A stretch of 64,000 nt of DNA. Origin: Haematococcus lacustris (Eukaryota > Chlorophyta > Chlorophyceae > Chlamydomonadales > Haematococcaceae). Of the stretch, positions 42,401 through 53,859 are shown in pieces. The translations under genes and the position numbers were made by a program. How positions within the stretch are numbered: the first letter of the stretch is position 1; every line of letters begins with the position of its first letter. Below the pieces are notes generated by a model. That model was not told where the DNA came from. It saw only the letters and a program-made list of their open reading frames with translations, and ran no database searches. The stretch covers positions 7,866,033-7,930,032 of the forward strand of contig JASKMD010000025.1 in NCBI GenBank assembly GCA_030144725.1. Direction: 5' to 3'.

Positions 42401-44992
42401 CTGCGTGGCCAGAGTAGCCACTGTGGTGATGGCAGAGCCCGCCGCCACCATGGCTGCTTGCGGCAAGCTGTTCACTACGGCCATGTTGCAGGTGCTGGCG
42501 GCGGTGGAGAGCAGTGCCAAGACCTGAGAGGGTGAGCTGGCGTTGAAAGGCTGGGCCACGGACGCTCTGCTGGCCAGCCCAGCCCCCAGGGCGTTGCCCC
42601 AGTCTCCCAGCGTCTGGCAGGTGAGGGGCTGGCCGGCGGCGCTGCTGCTGCTGGCGGCGGTGTGCAAGAACACCGCCCCTAGCAGCAGGGCAGCCGCTAC
42701 CTGCACGTCAGCAGCCAGCAGCCGCAGCCCCAGGGGGCCTTGGCCTTGCCGCATGAGCTGGAAGGCGTCTGTGGTGTCGACGGCTGGGCCCAGCCCCGCC
42801 ACGCCCAGCAGGGCATAGCAGGAGGAGGGTGGAGGGCCCTGGGGCAGCCAGCGGGCCAGGGAGGTGACCGGGGTGAGGGGGAAGGTGGCAGCGGAGGGGG
42901 GTGGGGTGGAGGAGAGGGGGAGGGCGAGGGGCAGGCCGGTCAGCGTGTCGATGCAGCCGGCGCCAGGGCGGTTGAACTGGGTGGGCGGGAGGGAGACGTT
43001 GAGGGGCAGGCGTGTCTCGGCATCAATGTCCAGCTGCGCCACAGTGACAGCAGCAGGTGCAGCAGCAGCAGCAGGAGCAGGTTGATGATTGCTGTGGCAG
43101 TGATGGCAGCACCTCTGATCCCAACCAGCATCAGGCAAGCCGCACGGCTGCAAAGCCCGTGCCACAAGCAAGGTGGGTGTGCGCCACAGCAACAGCCCAC
43201 CACCCGGCACCACAAGCTTGTTGCCCCTTGCAGCCATGAATCGGCTCCCTACCATGCAGGATGCCACATGCGTCACTCCCTCACACCACCTCTCATCCGC
43301 CCTCCAGCCCCCTGCCCAGCCAGTGCAGGCGTGTGCTGTAGGCAGCTGCCACTCACAGTGGTCATGGGCATGCTGGCAGACAGGCCAACCGCCGCCAAGT
43401 TGGTGCCAGCAGCGCGGTTCATGTTGGGCACGGCCTGCGGGGGCAGGGGCGGAGCAGGGGTGGGGTGCGGAGGCAGGGGTGAGGAGGGGCGGGAAGGCAG
43501 GGGGCCAGGAGCAGGGTCTTGAACCTCACCCCATAGCTTCAACAAGGGGTGGGGGAGTGGTGGGCAGCAGCAGCCCACAGCAGAGGCAGCAGCCCGCAGC
43601 ATGCCTCAGCAGCAATGCATCGACCTTGCACCTCAGACAGGCCTCATGGGGTAGCAGCCAAGCCACCCGCCCCGCACCCGCCCTGCCCCGCGGCTGCTAA
43701 CTAGCCAGAGCAGCCAGCGCAGCAAGCTGCAGCATAAGGAGGCACTGGCGTGCCTACCACACTGCCACTGCACAGCGGCCAATGGAGGGTTGGGGGCGCG
43801 GCATGCTCCTGGTCTGACAGGGAAAGGGGCTGGGGCTGGAGCCTACAGGACCAGATAGGAGGTACTCGCATGCCCTAGGTGCGCCCCAGGACCCCCTGAC
43901 CCAGGGGCCCCCAGACCCCCCCAGTTACTCACATACCCTGACTGGCTCTGGGCTTGGGTCTAGGCACCCCTTGCTGGGACTGCAGAGGGTGGAGTGTGAC
44001 ATTCAGGGGACTGTGGGCTGGGCACCCCTGGGGCATGGCCCTGGGTCAGGCATGGCCCTGGTCTAAGGGAGGGAGGAGGCGGTGCACTGCCTGCAGAGCC
44101 TCAACCTATGACAGCCTTATCCTATTCAGTGTGAGCTGGCCTCGCACTGCCCAGCCCCTGAACCCACCGCCACCCCCTCTGCCCTAACACCCTGGGCTTC
44201 CACCTCCTGGACCCCCCACTGCTGCCCCCTGTAGCCCCCACCCCCTACCTCCATCCCCCCGCCTTACCCCCTGCTGACCCCGCATGACCTCCACACACGG
44301 TCTTCTATTTGCTCTGGTCCCCCTTATACCGCCACCCACAGCAGGGGGCTCTGTGACCCCCTGTGCCCCCATGGCCCACCTTGCAGCCCACGCTCAGCGG
44401 CCCGATGTAGCGCACCAGGCCAGTCACGTTGGGGCCAAAGGCATAAATGGGCTGAGGGGGGAGCAGAAGGGGAGGGGAGGGGGGTGGGCTGGGTACGGGA
44501 GGGGGAGGGGGTGGGGGTGAAGGGGGCGGGGCAGGTGGCGAGGGAGGGGTTGGGGGGGAGGGAGGAGGCGAGGGGGGTGCAGGAGAGGGGGAGGGTGGAG
44601 GGAAGGGGGGTCGAGGCGGGGGCCGGGGGGGGAAGGGAGGGAGGGCAGGGGGGTCAGGGGGGCTGGGAGAAGGGCTGGGGCTGGGTGGTGGGGGGGGCCT
44701 GGGACTGGGAGGTGGGGGGGAAGGGCTTGGGGGAGGTGGACTAGGTGGTTGCTGAGCCATGGCAGCTGCACATCATTAAGGACCAAAGGCAGTGCTTTAT
44801 ATAATGAGCAGTTTCTGCGACTCGTAAGATGCAGTGTTCAGCCGCTGTTTTATGCGCTGTGGTGCGCCACGGTGCATGCCATTGGGCGACAGCAGGCTGC
44901 AGCTTTGACCCGCGGGACATGTGCCTACCTTGGATTGGCACCGAGAGCAGGAGCAGCAGCGCGCATGCTGCACTTCTTGCGCCGCGAAACAT
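39490..44992 (-). CDS. proline-rich, membrane-anchored extracellular protein, 6 exons, about 1113 aa
   Basis: Exons (5' to 3'): 44992-44929, 44765-44380, 43434-43357, 43033-42014, 41793-41444, 40933-39490; phases agree and total 1114 codons. Exon 1 encodes a signal peptide (MFRGARSAACALLLLLSVPI) with a cleavage region QAAMAQ completed by exon 2. About 100 residues of PPSPPPPSP-type sequence follow, the hydroxyproline-rich rod of chlorophyte wall proteins. The large ectodomain contains repeats of the pattern FPLTPVTSLARWL / ISPASTLVALMW, each followed by Ala-rich helices, a pattern I have seen in other volvocine extracellular proteins. A transmembrane segment (GLGLGLGLCFLTLLGVLLLL) precedes HQRR and a long Gln/Ala/Pro-rich tail. 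Location is plasma membrane/cell wall by inference. The tail after about 39900 looks low-complexity and could be an unspliced artefact. Confidence 0.8.
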
Positions 44993-46907
44993 TGTTATTG
45001 AAGGTGGGAAAGTGCACGGGGTTTTCCTACATGCCGCAGGAGGAAAACTCAATTTTTGCTCGGATGGAAGTACAAGGCTGCGCAACATCCGCCAACGCGC
45101 CGGGAAGTACAAGGCTGCGCAACATCCGCCAACGCGCCTACATGCCTGAAACACTAAAATATTAATCCACACAAGAAAGCAGCCTACAAGCTTCAAAGGC
45201 CCAGACCGATACTTTCTGCGCCAACTTAAAACACAGGACAGGGTTCTCCAGCTTGAAACAGGTGTGGATGATCCAGCCAGTCCCGACGACTAAGGATTAA
45301 GGACAGAGGAACTTCGGTCTATGGTTTTCGGAATGGGACATTGCAGCCTAAAATAAACTGATATAGCCGGCCACCAGTGATTTGCAGGCTTCAGCAGTGC
45401 CATGGGTTAGACTTGCTGTTCCATCAGAGGTGGTGTGGGTGCTGTGCATCAGGCTAGCCATGTCCTGGTCAGGCTGTTGATGCACTTAGCACACCTTGTG
45501 AAGACCCAACACCAGCTGCCTTGCGCCCACCACCTGAGCTGCGCTAGGCTGAGGTGAACTGCTACCAGGGCCTAGCATAGCGGGTGGCCGGATGCTGCTT
45601 TGCAGCTCCGTCTGGGGTGCTGCCGGTACCACCCCTGGGTGCTGTGGTGATGCATGCATATCAGCATTAGCCTGCGTGCCTCAGCCTTACCTCAGAGCCT
45701 CACCACTGCCTTGTCTGGCTCAGCTGCCACTGCTCTCTCTGCCTGAGCCCTGAGTGTTGCCATATGCCTCCACAATCATCTTGACTCGTCCTGCAAGCCT
45801 GCCGCCCTGCAGAGCAGCAGAGGGTCTGCCTCAGTGTTGGAGAAAGACCCACTGCTGTGTCCACTGCTGCCAGCAATCAACCCCAGTGGTAGCCAGGTCA
45901 GTGCTGCTGCTAGTCAGCCAGTCTGACATGGCAAGACAGTGAGGACCTGGTGTGCTAGTGTGCTGCTTGGCCCTCACAGGCTCGAGGGCGGCGGCATGCG
46001 TGCAACCCACCATGGCGCCTTGACTTCTCAGCGGCATATGCCACAGCTCTTGTCTGCCTGATGCCTAAGCTTTGGGACCTCTCTGCCACCTGCTGTCTGT
46101 CCAGAGAGGTTGCTGTGATCAGTTGTAGCGGTGCATTGTGGCTCACCCTGAGCTTAACATGCTGGAACGACATGAGGAGGCACTTCCTCAGCACTGGTCA
46201 GATCAGAAGTGTCACTCAAGAGTCTGTCTTTTCAGGGTGATGTTGGTGGTGGGCTGTTTACGTGACCCAACCCTGTCAGGAAGGTATGATGCTTGATGTG
46301 TTGAGGGGGATGCTGGATGCAGGCAGCCCAAGAGGGAAATGTCGAACAGATAGGCTGCAGCGGCTGGAGTGTAACAGCGATTCTCGCGCAGGGCGATGCA
46401 GCTCATTAAAGCGAAGCTAGCGGGCTGCTCGGGCTGATGTGCACCTGTGCCGGGGCGGGCGGGGGTGCTGAGAGATCGGGTCTCGTTGTGTCGGGAATAG
46501 CCTACTTAGTGGGGCTGTGATCAGAGAACAGCTATCGCGCTCAGCGGCCCAGCTTTTCAAATGTTTGAATTTCTTGTCGGGCGCAGGCCCCCCCTGACAT
46601 GTGTTCTAATGCTAGTGCTAGTGCTTATGACGTGTTCGAGAGTAGTGGTACGGCTTATGGCCTGTCCCTGCACCCGAACAGCGTGCAACTCGTGTCGCGT
46701 CACCCCATGTCCAATTTCCTCGAAATGGGCACTTTTCCGGCCGCCATAACTGTCCAACCAGGACGTCGAATGATGGACTGTCAGTTGTGTGCGGTTCCTT
46801 ATGTGGGTTCCTGACGTATCTGCAATCCAGAAACGCGTTGTCATCATGTTTGGGCCGTTTGTGATGCTCCAAAGTAGCCCCCATGCACCTTACACCACAT
46901 AGCCACA
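44993..46907. other. intergenic, no gene recognised
   Basis: Includes the putative promoter of the proline-rich gene and a 37-bp tandem duplication at 45065-45138 (AAGTACAAGGCTGCGCAACA...). The remaining sequence has only short ORFs. Confidence 0.5.
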
Positions 46908-48428
46908 TTAACCGTTCGCCTCGTACTCATACTCCAGCTCCTCACTTCTCATGTCCCTTAGCACCAAACGACGCAATTCCCGACGTGTCTCTTCCCTTTT
47001 CCACCCCATGTACATGCGATATCGTGCACAGTGTGTGTTTGTCAGTTTGCCAAAGCACACCTCATCATGCATCAAATCGGGATGGAACCACATCAACAAT
47101 GCATAACACTCTTTGTCCTCCCTCACCTCCTTCACAGTGTCTTGGAACATGGGCATGGGCTCAAGTGGGGTAGTGGTGTCAGGCTTCATGCATGGCAGGC
47201 ATGGCACACTCATGCACGTGCTGCACGCACAACCAGCCATGGCCCATTGAGGTTGCTCCCTGTCAGGTGTGAACACCATGCGGTGCATTGCCCTGCACCC
47301 CTCCACCTTATCATGCATGCGCTCCACATCAGCCTCGGGCATGCTGCATACCATTGCTTGCCTAGCATCGTCCAACACCAGGTAGCGCCGAAACATGATG
47401 TGTCCACGTTGCCGGTGGCTGGTACTAGTGTCTTGTGCATGGCATGGCACAGCAAAATGCTTGTTAGCCCAGTCAGTCAGCACAGCAGCCCCACACACTG
47501 TCCCCACCAACTCTGGATGGACTAACATCTGCTCCCTCCACTCCCTCTTAGCCACCCCACCCTCAGAGTCATGCGTGCTCTTGAAATGCGATGTGGCACC
47601 ATATGACCATTGCACAGGCACCCCAAACTTATTAGCTAGGTGCCAATGCAACCTAATGGCCTTAGCCCCCTTGAACTGTGATGCACAACCATCTGACCAC
47701 AAACACAGCTGCCTCATGTCCATCTTGCCCACCCACCCTTCTCCATCATCCCTCCGCTCACTCACCCCATCCTGGTTGTTGGCCACACCCAAGATGCCAT
47801 CCGGGTGCCGCCTCCCTTGCAGTAAACACTCAATCACTTGCACGAGGGCTGTGGTGGAAGCCTCAGCTGACTGGTCACACTTGTCAGCACTCACAAACAC
47901 TGACTCCTCCCTGTAGTTGCCAGCCATGTCCTGGTAGTGTGCACATGCCACGAACACTGACATGGTCCTCTGCTTCCAATATGCTCCCTGACATGCTATG
48001 TCTTGGTGGATGGTGAGCTTCTCTGACCAGTCACACGACACGACAACTAGCCCCGGTGTGTTGTGCACTACAACTACAACTACACCACAACTAGCCCCGG
48101 TGCCCCGGTGTAGCACAGCAGCCAACTGCTGCGCTACCTGCTGCTCCTTGCGCTGAAGCTCATCCCGCTGGAGGTCCTGCAAGTGTTGCTGAAGTGTTTG
48201 CAAGCGCTGGTTGTCAACAAGCTGCTGCTCCCTCAGCTGCAGGTCTGTTTGCAGCCGGTGCAACTGTGCCTCATAAGCACCAGCATCAACCAGTGCCTGG
48301 GCCTCAGCCTCAGCGGCAAGAGCCAGGGCCTTGGCCTCAGCCTCAGCAGCCCTGCGCTCTGCCATAACCTCCCTCGCTTTCTGCAAATTGGCACATGTAG
48401 CCTTCACCCCCCTTTTCTTGGTAACCAT
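46908..48428 (-). CDS. DDE-transposase-like protein, about 506 aa
   Basis: Starting at MVTKKRGVKATC (48428), the protein has an Ala/Glu/Gln-rich coiled coil (residues about 20-100), then an RNase H-fold core: VVVSCDWSEKLTIH (first acidic site), LCLWSDGCASQFKGAKAIRL (second), QWSYGATSHFKSTHDSEGGV followed by AKREW (third region). This order is seen in a widespread uncharacterised group of DDE transposase-like proteins of algae and animals. The C-terminal part has a Cys cluster (CACSTCMSVPCLPC) and ends EYEYEANG. A small internal duplication of CTAGCCCCGGTG (48045-48108) inserts GVVVVVVHNTPGL before the first motif. The open frame continues upstream of this Met without good coding signs. I saw no terminal inverted repeats; it may be intact or domesticated. 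Confidence 0.6.
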   Translation of the reverse strand: MVTKKRGVKATCANLQKAREVMAERRAAEAEAKALALAAEAEAQALVDAGAYEAQLHRLQTDLQLREQQLVDNQRLQTLQQHLQDLQRDELQRKEQQVAQQLAAVLHRGTGASCGVVVVVVHNTPGLVVVSCDWSEKLTIHQDIACQGAYWKQRTMSVFVACAHYQDMAGNYREESVFVSADKCDQSAEASTTALVQVIECLLQGRRHPDGILGVANNQDGVSERRDDGEGWVGKMDMRQLCLWSDGCASQFKGAKAIRLHWHLANKFGVPVQWSYGATSHFKSTHDSEGGVAKREWREQMLVHPELVGTVCGAAVLTDWANKHFAVPCHAQDTSTSHRQRGHIMFRRYLVLDDARQAMVCSMPEADVERMHDKVEGCRAMHRMVFTPDREQPQWAMAGCACSTCMSVPCLPCMKPDTTTPLEPMPMFQDTVKEVREDKECYALLMWFHPDLMHDEVCFGKLTNTHCARYRMYMGWKREETRRELRRLVLRDMRSEELEYEYEANG

Positions 48429-49682
48429 GGCGTTTACAGGCCTGCACAACGGCAAACACTTCTCACAGCTCAGTGTCTGCATGTTTTTCACTAATTCTTG
48501 CCTTTCGTGGTTGCTCAGATGCCACAGGCACCAATGCGGTAACCATCTTGTGCAACCAAGAAGTAGCAGCCACTTGTGGACTGTACCTGTTTTCAGCAAA
48601 AATCCGCCGCTGCGGTCACGCTCCCAACCCGCGATGCCGTCGACCTGCCGGGGCGTGTTTTGACGACCAAAGGTGTCACTTTAGAATTAAGGGCAAGGGA
48701 GCAGGACGGGAAGCAGCAGGTGTGCTTAAGAGAGGGTCTCGATGCGTTCTGGGACGTTGCATCACTGTTGCGTGCTAACCTGAAAAGTTGCCATGTCCAG
48801 TCAGGTTGCGCCATTCACGCCGAATTGGGTCCAGGCTGCCTATAGCGATCGCTAAGAGGGTCTGCGTAGGGCCAGAACACGTCGCGTGCTGGGGGCCAGC
48901 CACCCGGCAAACAACTGGGGCTGGCTGCACTCTAGTCAGACCATAAGCAACTCATCGCACGAATCGGCGGCCTCATCCGTGCAGAGATGAGTAAGTTGTT
49001 ATCTCTTGAGCCATGGGGGTGCAGCCAATGGCGGGGGTGACCCTCAGTGAAAGGTTCACAATTCCACCACAATGTCAGTGTCGCCTAGGCGCGTCGCCCT
49101 GCGATACTAACTAGCTTCTGCACGACGGTTTGCGTAAATGGTTGTGCACTGAGCAATCCTGGATTGTGGCATCACGCCATGTAAATAATAAAGAGGGTTT
49201 TGATAAGAATAGAGACGAAAGTGGGAGCTTTAAGAAGGGGTAAAAGAGGGATACATAGGGCGAACAGATCAGTCTGGGTGTGCCGACGAATGCAAGTGCC
49301 ACTATTCGCAGTCTGGCTCGTCCACCGATAAAGCCAGTGTCGCCTAAGCGCATCGCCCTCGGCTCCGTGCGTAGCTAGCATAACCCTGCTCCGCAGGTTG
49401 TGTGGCCCATCTGGCCGTAACGTCGGGTCGCGCAGCCCTCAAGCGCAAAGGCCCGCCCACCCAACTGCTCGTAAGTTATCGGAAGCGCCTGTGGGAGTAG
49501 CCAGCGACTAGTGTTTCTCGCCAGCTGTGATCTACTGACTTATGTCCGAGGTCCACGCTGCTGCTCTCTTTCTGCTCTGCAGGCTTACACGCAGGCATCG
49601 CCGAAGGAAGTGAGCTGAGAGCAGCCAGGAGCAGCCAGGAGCAGCCAAGTGCGTGCCCGCACCCACACCCACCTAATCACAC
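48429..49682. other. intergenic with a small dispersed repeat
   Basis: AGTGTCGCCTAGGCGCGTCG (49077) recurs as AGTGTCGCCTAAGCGCATCG (49336) with different flanks. No gene is supported. The right end is presumably the F-box gene promoter. Confidence 0.45.
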
Positions 49683-49799
49683 GCTGCTGCTGCTGCTGCT
49701 GCTGCTGCCGCTGCCGCTGCCGCTGCCGCTGCCGCTGCCGCTGCCGCTGCCGCTGCCGCTGCCGCTGCCGCTGCCGCTGCCGCTGCTGCTGCTGCTGCT
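49683..49799. repeat. (GCTGCT)n(GCTGCC)n microsatellite in the 5' leader
   Basis: A run of about 15 GCTGCC hexamers, bordered on both sides by GCTGCT, ends 68 bp before the F-box start codon and is probably transcribed. Confidence 0.93.
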
Positions 49800-49866
49800 G
49801 GCGCCCTTCACACCCTGACAGCCTTGTCGCTCCACCCACTCCGCAGGGCAAAAGACAGTCCCAATT

Positions 49867-52179
49867 ATGAGCCAGCATGGCATGCAACATCAAGTCGCAG
49901 TGGATGGCAATGCCTCAGATGGGTACAGCCCAGCTCCCGAAGCGCCCCCTCCTGCCACTAGGCTGCTGGACCTCCTGCCGGAGCTGCTGGATGACATTGT
50001 TTGCCGGGTTATGCAGGTTGGGCCCAGGAGCCGGCTGCCCCTGACCTGCCGCGCCTTCTCCCAAGCGCGCCTGCTGCACTCCCCAGCCTTGCGCATCCAG
50101 CTGGGCAGGCAATGCTGCGACCAGCTGCTCACGCCCCGAGTTGTCGCAGCCCTGCAAGCGAGGAAGACAAAGCTGGCTCTCACGTTGTGGCAGCCAAAGA
50201 CCGAGGACAGCTGGTGCTACAGCGAGCAGTTTGCTCCCACCTTGCAGCTGCCGCAGACGGAGTTCACCCAGCCATACACCGACCTGCTGGCCCATGCCCT
50301 GGCAAAGCTGGACAACTGTGCGGCAGTGGAGGTCTGCAGATTGGTCAGCAGTGGAACATGCAACCCAAGCAACTACAGACATTTTTGCTGCCCACCCGGC
50401 CTTGCCCAGCACTTGCTGGACAGCTTCCCCAGCCTTACTGCCCTGACCCTGGAGGGGCTCTGTGTCTCGAGCGACGCTCTAGCCAGCCTGCTCTCCCACC
50501 CACCGCTGGCCCTGCAGCTCCAGCAGCTAGACCTCACCGATGCCAGCGTCACGGTTGGTGATGAGCCTGGAGCAGCGGGCCTTACTTTTCAGGGTCTGCA
50601 GTTGAAGCAGCTCAGCATAGCTGCCATTCGCCCCAAACTGCCTGGCACACCACGGCTGCCTAGCTTTCAGTCTCTGGCGCAACACCTGACCCAACTACAT
50701 CTCAAGAGTTGGACCGCCCGCACTCACCCGAGCTTCTTCAGGGAGTACTTGCAACCGTTGGCTCAGCTGCAGGTGCTGACTATATCCCAGCTTGGCGGCC
50801 TGGAGGGCCTGGCTGAGGTGCTGCAGGTGCTGCCTCAGCTCCACACCCTACAGCTGCCAGACGTCACAATCGCAGGTCAGCAGCAGCTGGACTCACTCCT
50901 GGCAGCAACCCAGCTCACCAGCATACAGTTGGACACAGTAAAAGCATTAGACACCTCATATGCTAATGCGCCCTGCAGCTGGCAGCGGCTGGAGCTAACA
51001 GGGGGCATCGCCTGGGGTGCCATTGCAAACCTGCCCCTGCACTCCCTCTCCCAGCCTCTAGTGTTGGGGACACTGGAAATCCATTCGCGGGATATCACAG
51101 ACCCTGAGGTGGCAGCAACACTCCACCTCCTGGCAGAAGCAATCAACGTGCCGGTGCAGATTATGGAGCTGGCACTGAACATGTTGAACGAGGACCAGGA
51201 AAAATTGGTTTTTGAGGAGAACTTTGTGAGAGGGAGACCATGCACTCCAGCACTCCTACAGCAGCAGAGGGTGGACCTGGCACAACTGGTAGCTATGTTG
51301 CAACCGCTGCGGTGCTGCAGCAGGGTGGTGGTCCGTAACCTGCTTGAAGTCACAGCCGCTGACGTCCTGGAACTGGCTCCATTGTGCCGGGCTTGCACCC
51401 ACTTTGATCTGTGGCAGGGCAGCCTGGAGCCCTCCTTGGAGTTCTGGCGACAGCTGGTGCAGCTCATGCCCACTGTGCAGAATGCCACTATTGAGTTTAC
51501 AGAGGGATGTGGTTCTGCAGCCGTGCACGAGTCGCTGCAGCTCGTGGCTGAGCAGCCCTGGGCACGGTCGCTGCATGTCACAATCCGCAGCGTAAACATG
51601 TCCAAGGTCAATGTTTGGTGCTTTTTGATAAGGCCCTGATGCTTTGTGATGTTACATACATGCCACGGTGCTAACTGTTATGCTATGCTAACTGTTATGC
51701 TAACTGACATGCGTGGCTAGACCAGACTAGACAGCTCCAACGCTTGCATCATTCACTGCCACTTTGCTTTACTGCAGTTGCCAGGCAAGGTCGGTGTTTC
51801 TGGTATTGAGTTCTTAGGTTCAGGATGTCCCAACATGGGGTTGGTAATCTTCATGGAAATACTCTTTCAATACTGCACCGTTTCTGATAGCGTTTGTCAC
51901 ATTGGCACCTGCGAATTATTGCGCACCTATTGGCAAGCGGCGCCTTACCTCTTGCGAGGGAGGCCATGCCGGCGCAAGCGAGCGCGGATACACCTCAGCT
52001 GCTCACCATCGATTGTGCTAGTGGTATGTAGCGGCATCAGTGATGGAACTGCGCCAATTATCGAGCCAGAAGTACAATCTCATTTCATTTCATTGGTGCA
52101 GGCGGCGTCGGAAGACCATCGTTGGGCAAGAAAAAGAGCGGCATTGCAAGATACGCGGAGAATGTGCGTTTCTCTCTAG
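49867..52179 (+). CDS. F-box / leucine-rich-repeat protein, 3 exons, about 687 aa
   Basis: Exons 49867-51606, 51778-52023 and 52102-52179 are all phase 0 and give 687 residues. An F-box lies at residues about 35-75 (LLDLLPELLDDIVCRVMQ, LTCRAFSQARLL). It is followed by irregular LRRs: FPSLTALTLEGLCVSSDAL, LQLQQLDLTDASV, FQGLQLKQLSIAAI, LAQLQVLTISQLGGLEGL and LPQLHTLQLPDVTI. F-box proteins link substrates to SCF ubiquitin ligases; the LRRs would choose the substrate. The last two exons encode a Cys-containing tail (GCPNMGLVIFMEILFQYC) with a basic RGRPCRRKRARIH. An unspliced form would end eleven codons after the first donor. A decayed paralogue lies at 53860-54480. Confidence 0.82.
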
Positions 52180-52489
52180 CAAGTCACACAGAACTAGGGA
52201 CCCCTTTCCACAAACTGGCATGTTGTGAGCTGACCACAGTGAATATCTAGATTCTGGCTCTATTACTCTGTTCCTTACTCAACGACACAGCTGTTGGAGA
52301 AGAAAGCATCGCATTTTGTTGAGCAGGCCTGTTGCAAATGACTTTGGCGCGACATGCCTTTGCCTTGCAGTAATGACTAGCCTACTCTGACGGCCTGGAC
52401 CCTGCCCCCTAGCACCCCTCGCATCCCCTCGCAACTCCTTGCTCCCCTAAACCCTTCCATAGTCTTCCTACCTCCTCATACCCTCTTAC
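52180..52489. other. intergenic, no gene seen
   Basis: 3' flank of the F-box gene. Nothing notable. Confidence 0.5.
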
Positions 52490-52715
52490 AGCCCCAGCCC
52501 CGCCCTCCCATCCTCCCTCCCACCACCTCCCAGCCCCAGCCCCGCCCTCCCACCCTCACCCACCTCCTCCCACCCCCAGCCCTGCACTCCCACCCCCCCT
52601 CCCAGCCCCAGCCCCGCCCTCCCACTCACTCCCACCCCCTCCCAACCCCAGCCCCGCCCTCCCACCCTCACCCACCTCCTCCACCCCCAGCCCCACCCTC
52701 CCACCCCTTCCACAT
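52490..52715. repeat. CCCAGCCCCGCCCTCCCACC minisatellite
   Basis: About six imperfect 30-60-bp units of CCCAGCCCCGCCCTCCCACC with CTCACCCACCTCC spacers. The glycine/tryptophan frame on the other strand is an artefact. It probably lies in an intron or promoter of the next gene. Confidence 0.85.
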
Positions 52716-52745
52716 CCTAGCGAGACCAGCATAGACTGTCTGCAG

Positions 52746-53386
52746 CATATGCTCTGACCTATGATGGGCGCGATTTCAGCCACACCACTGTCGAGGAGGC
52801 TGAGAAGCTATCTGTTAGGGAGCTGCAAGCTTACCTTCGCTTCCACCAGCAGGAGCATATGAAGGGGTGGCTGAAGCCCAAGCTGAAGGGTCTTGTCATG
52901 GCCCATATCTGCAACACAGTAGCCGCCCTGCATGGCGATGAGCTGGGGGCAGCAACAGGTGCCGGTGCTGGTGCCGCCCCTGACCTGCTACCCCCTCGTG
53001 CTGCACCCCCCTGGCAGCAGAAGGCAGCTGGTGCTGGTGCCGCCCCTGACCTGCCCCCCCCTCCTGCTGCACCCCCTTGGCAGCAGCAGGCAGCTGGTGC
53101 TGGTGCTGCCCCTGGGCTGCCCACCCCTCCTGCTGCACCCCCCTGGCAGCAGCAGGCAGCTGGTGCTGGTGCTGCCCCTGGGCTGCCCACCCCTCCTGCT
53201 GCACCCCCCTGGCAGCAGCAGGCAGCTGGTGCTGGTGCTGCCCCTGGGCTGCCCACCCCTCCAGCTGAGCAGCAGGGGGTCAGGGCGGAGCTGGACACAA
53301 GCTCGACACGCAAGCGGAGGGCGGGCGGGCGGGATCGGACCCAACATGTCGAGCAAGGTAACGTAGCAATGGCCTACACACCTTGA
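52746..53386 (+). CDS. SAP-like domain protein with five 22-residue repeats; partial
   Basis: The frame opens after CTGCAG at 52745. The N-terminal segment, KLSVRELQAYLRFHQQEHMK and GWLKPKLKGLVMAHI, fits a SAP-like helix-extended loop-helix motif, usually DNA/RNA-binding. Next come five 66-bp tandem units, each encoding AAGAGAAPGLPTPPAAPPWQ plus QQ, the first units more diverged. The tail is basic (SSTRKRRAGGRDRTQH). The frame ends at 53386, but a good donor (GCAAG|GTAACG, 53357) suggests further splicing. The upstream exon was not identified. Function unknown; nuclear nucleic-acid binding is inferred from the SAP-like segment. Confidence 0.5.
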
Positions 53387-53859
53387 GTGGCCTTACCGAG
53401 TGGCCAGGTAGTAGGTACTACTCACGAAGCGGTCAAGCAATGCAGCAGCGTTGTTTACTTCCGAGCATGGGTGGAGGGGCGTCGTTACATCGGTTTGGCG
53501 TGACATGTGAATTGTTTCGACTGCGGCGACTGTCCCTGACTGTTTGCAGAGGCTACTGGGCCACGTCGGTCGCGGCGGTCGGTCGCGGTGAGGCCCGCAT
53601 GAGGCATGCATTTGAATGTCAAGATTCGAGCCGACATAGCACTCAGCACAGTGCACATTATTTAATGATACATGCTGCACCGCATAGCTGATGGAGTGTT
53701 CTATCCATTGATGTGTGAAACATGAATAGAAACCAGGAATTTGATTACCAGGGGTCGGCTTCCTGTCATTTCCTGTCATTTTCTGTTAGTTGGGGTCGCC
53801 TGACTTAGGTGTTGAGGCTACTGTGACAGCCAAAGAAAGAGGACAGCGAGCAACACCCT
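53387..53859. other. intergenic, no gene seen
   Basis: Short ORFs only; CTGTCATTTCCTGTCATTTT near 53761 is a small direct repeat. Confidence 0.45.
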
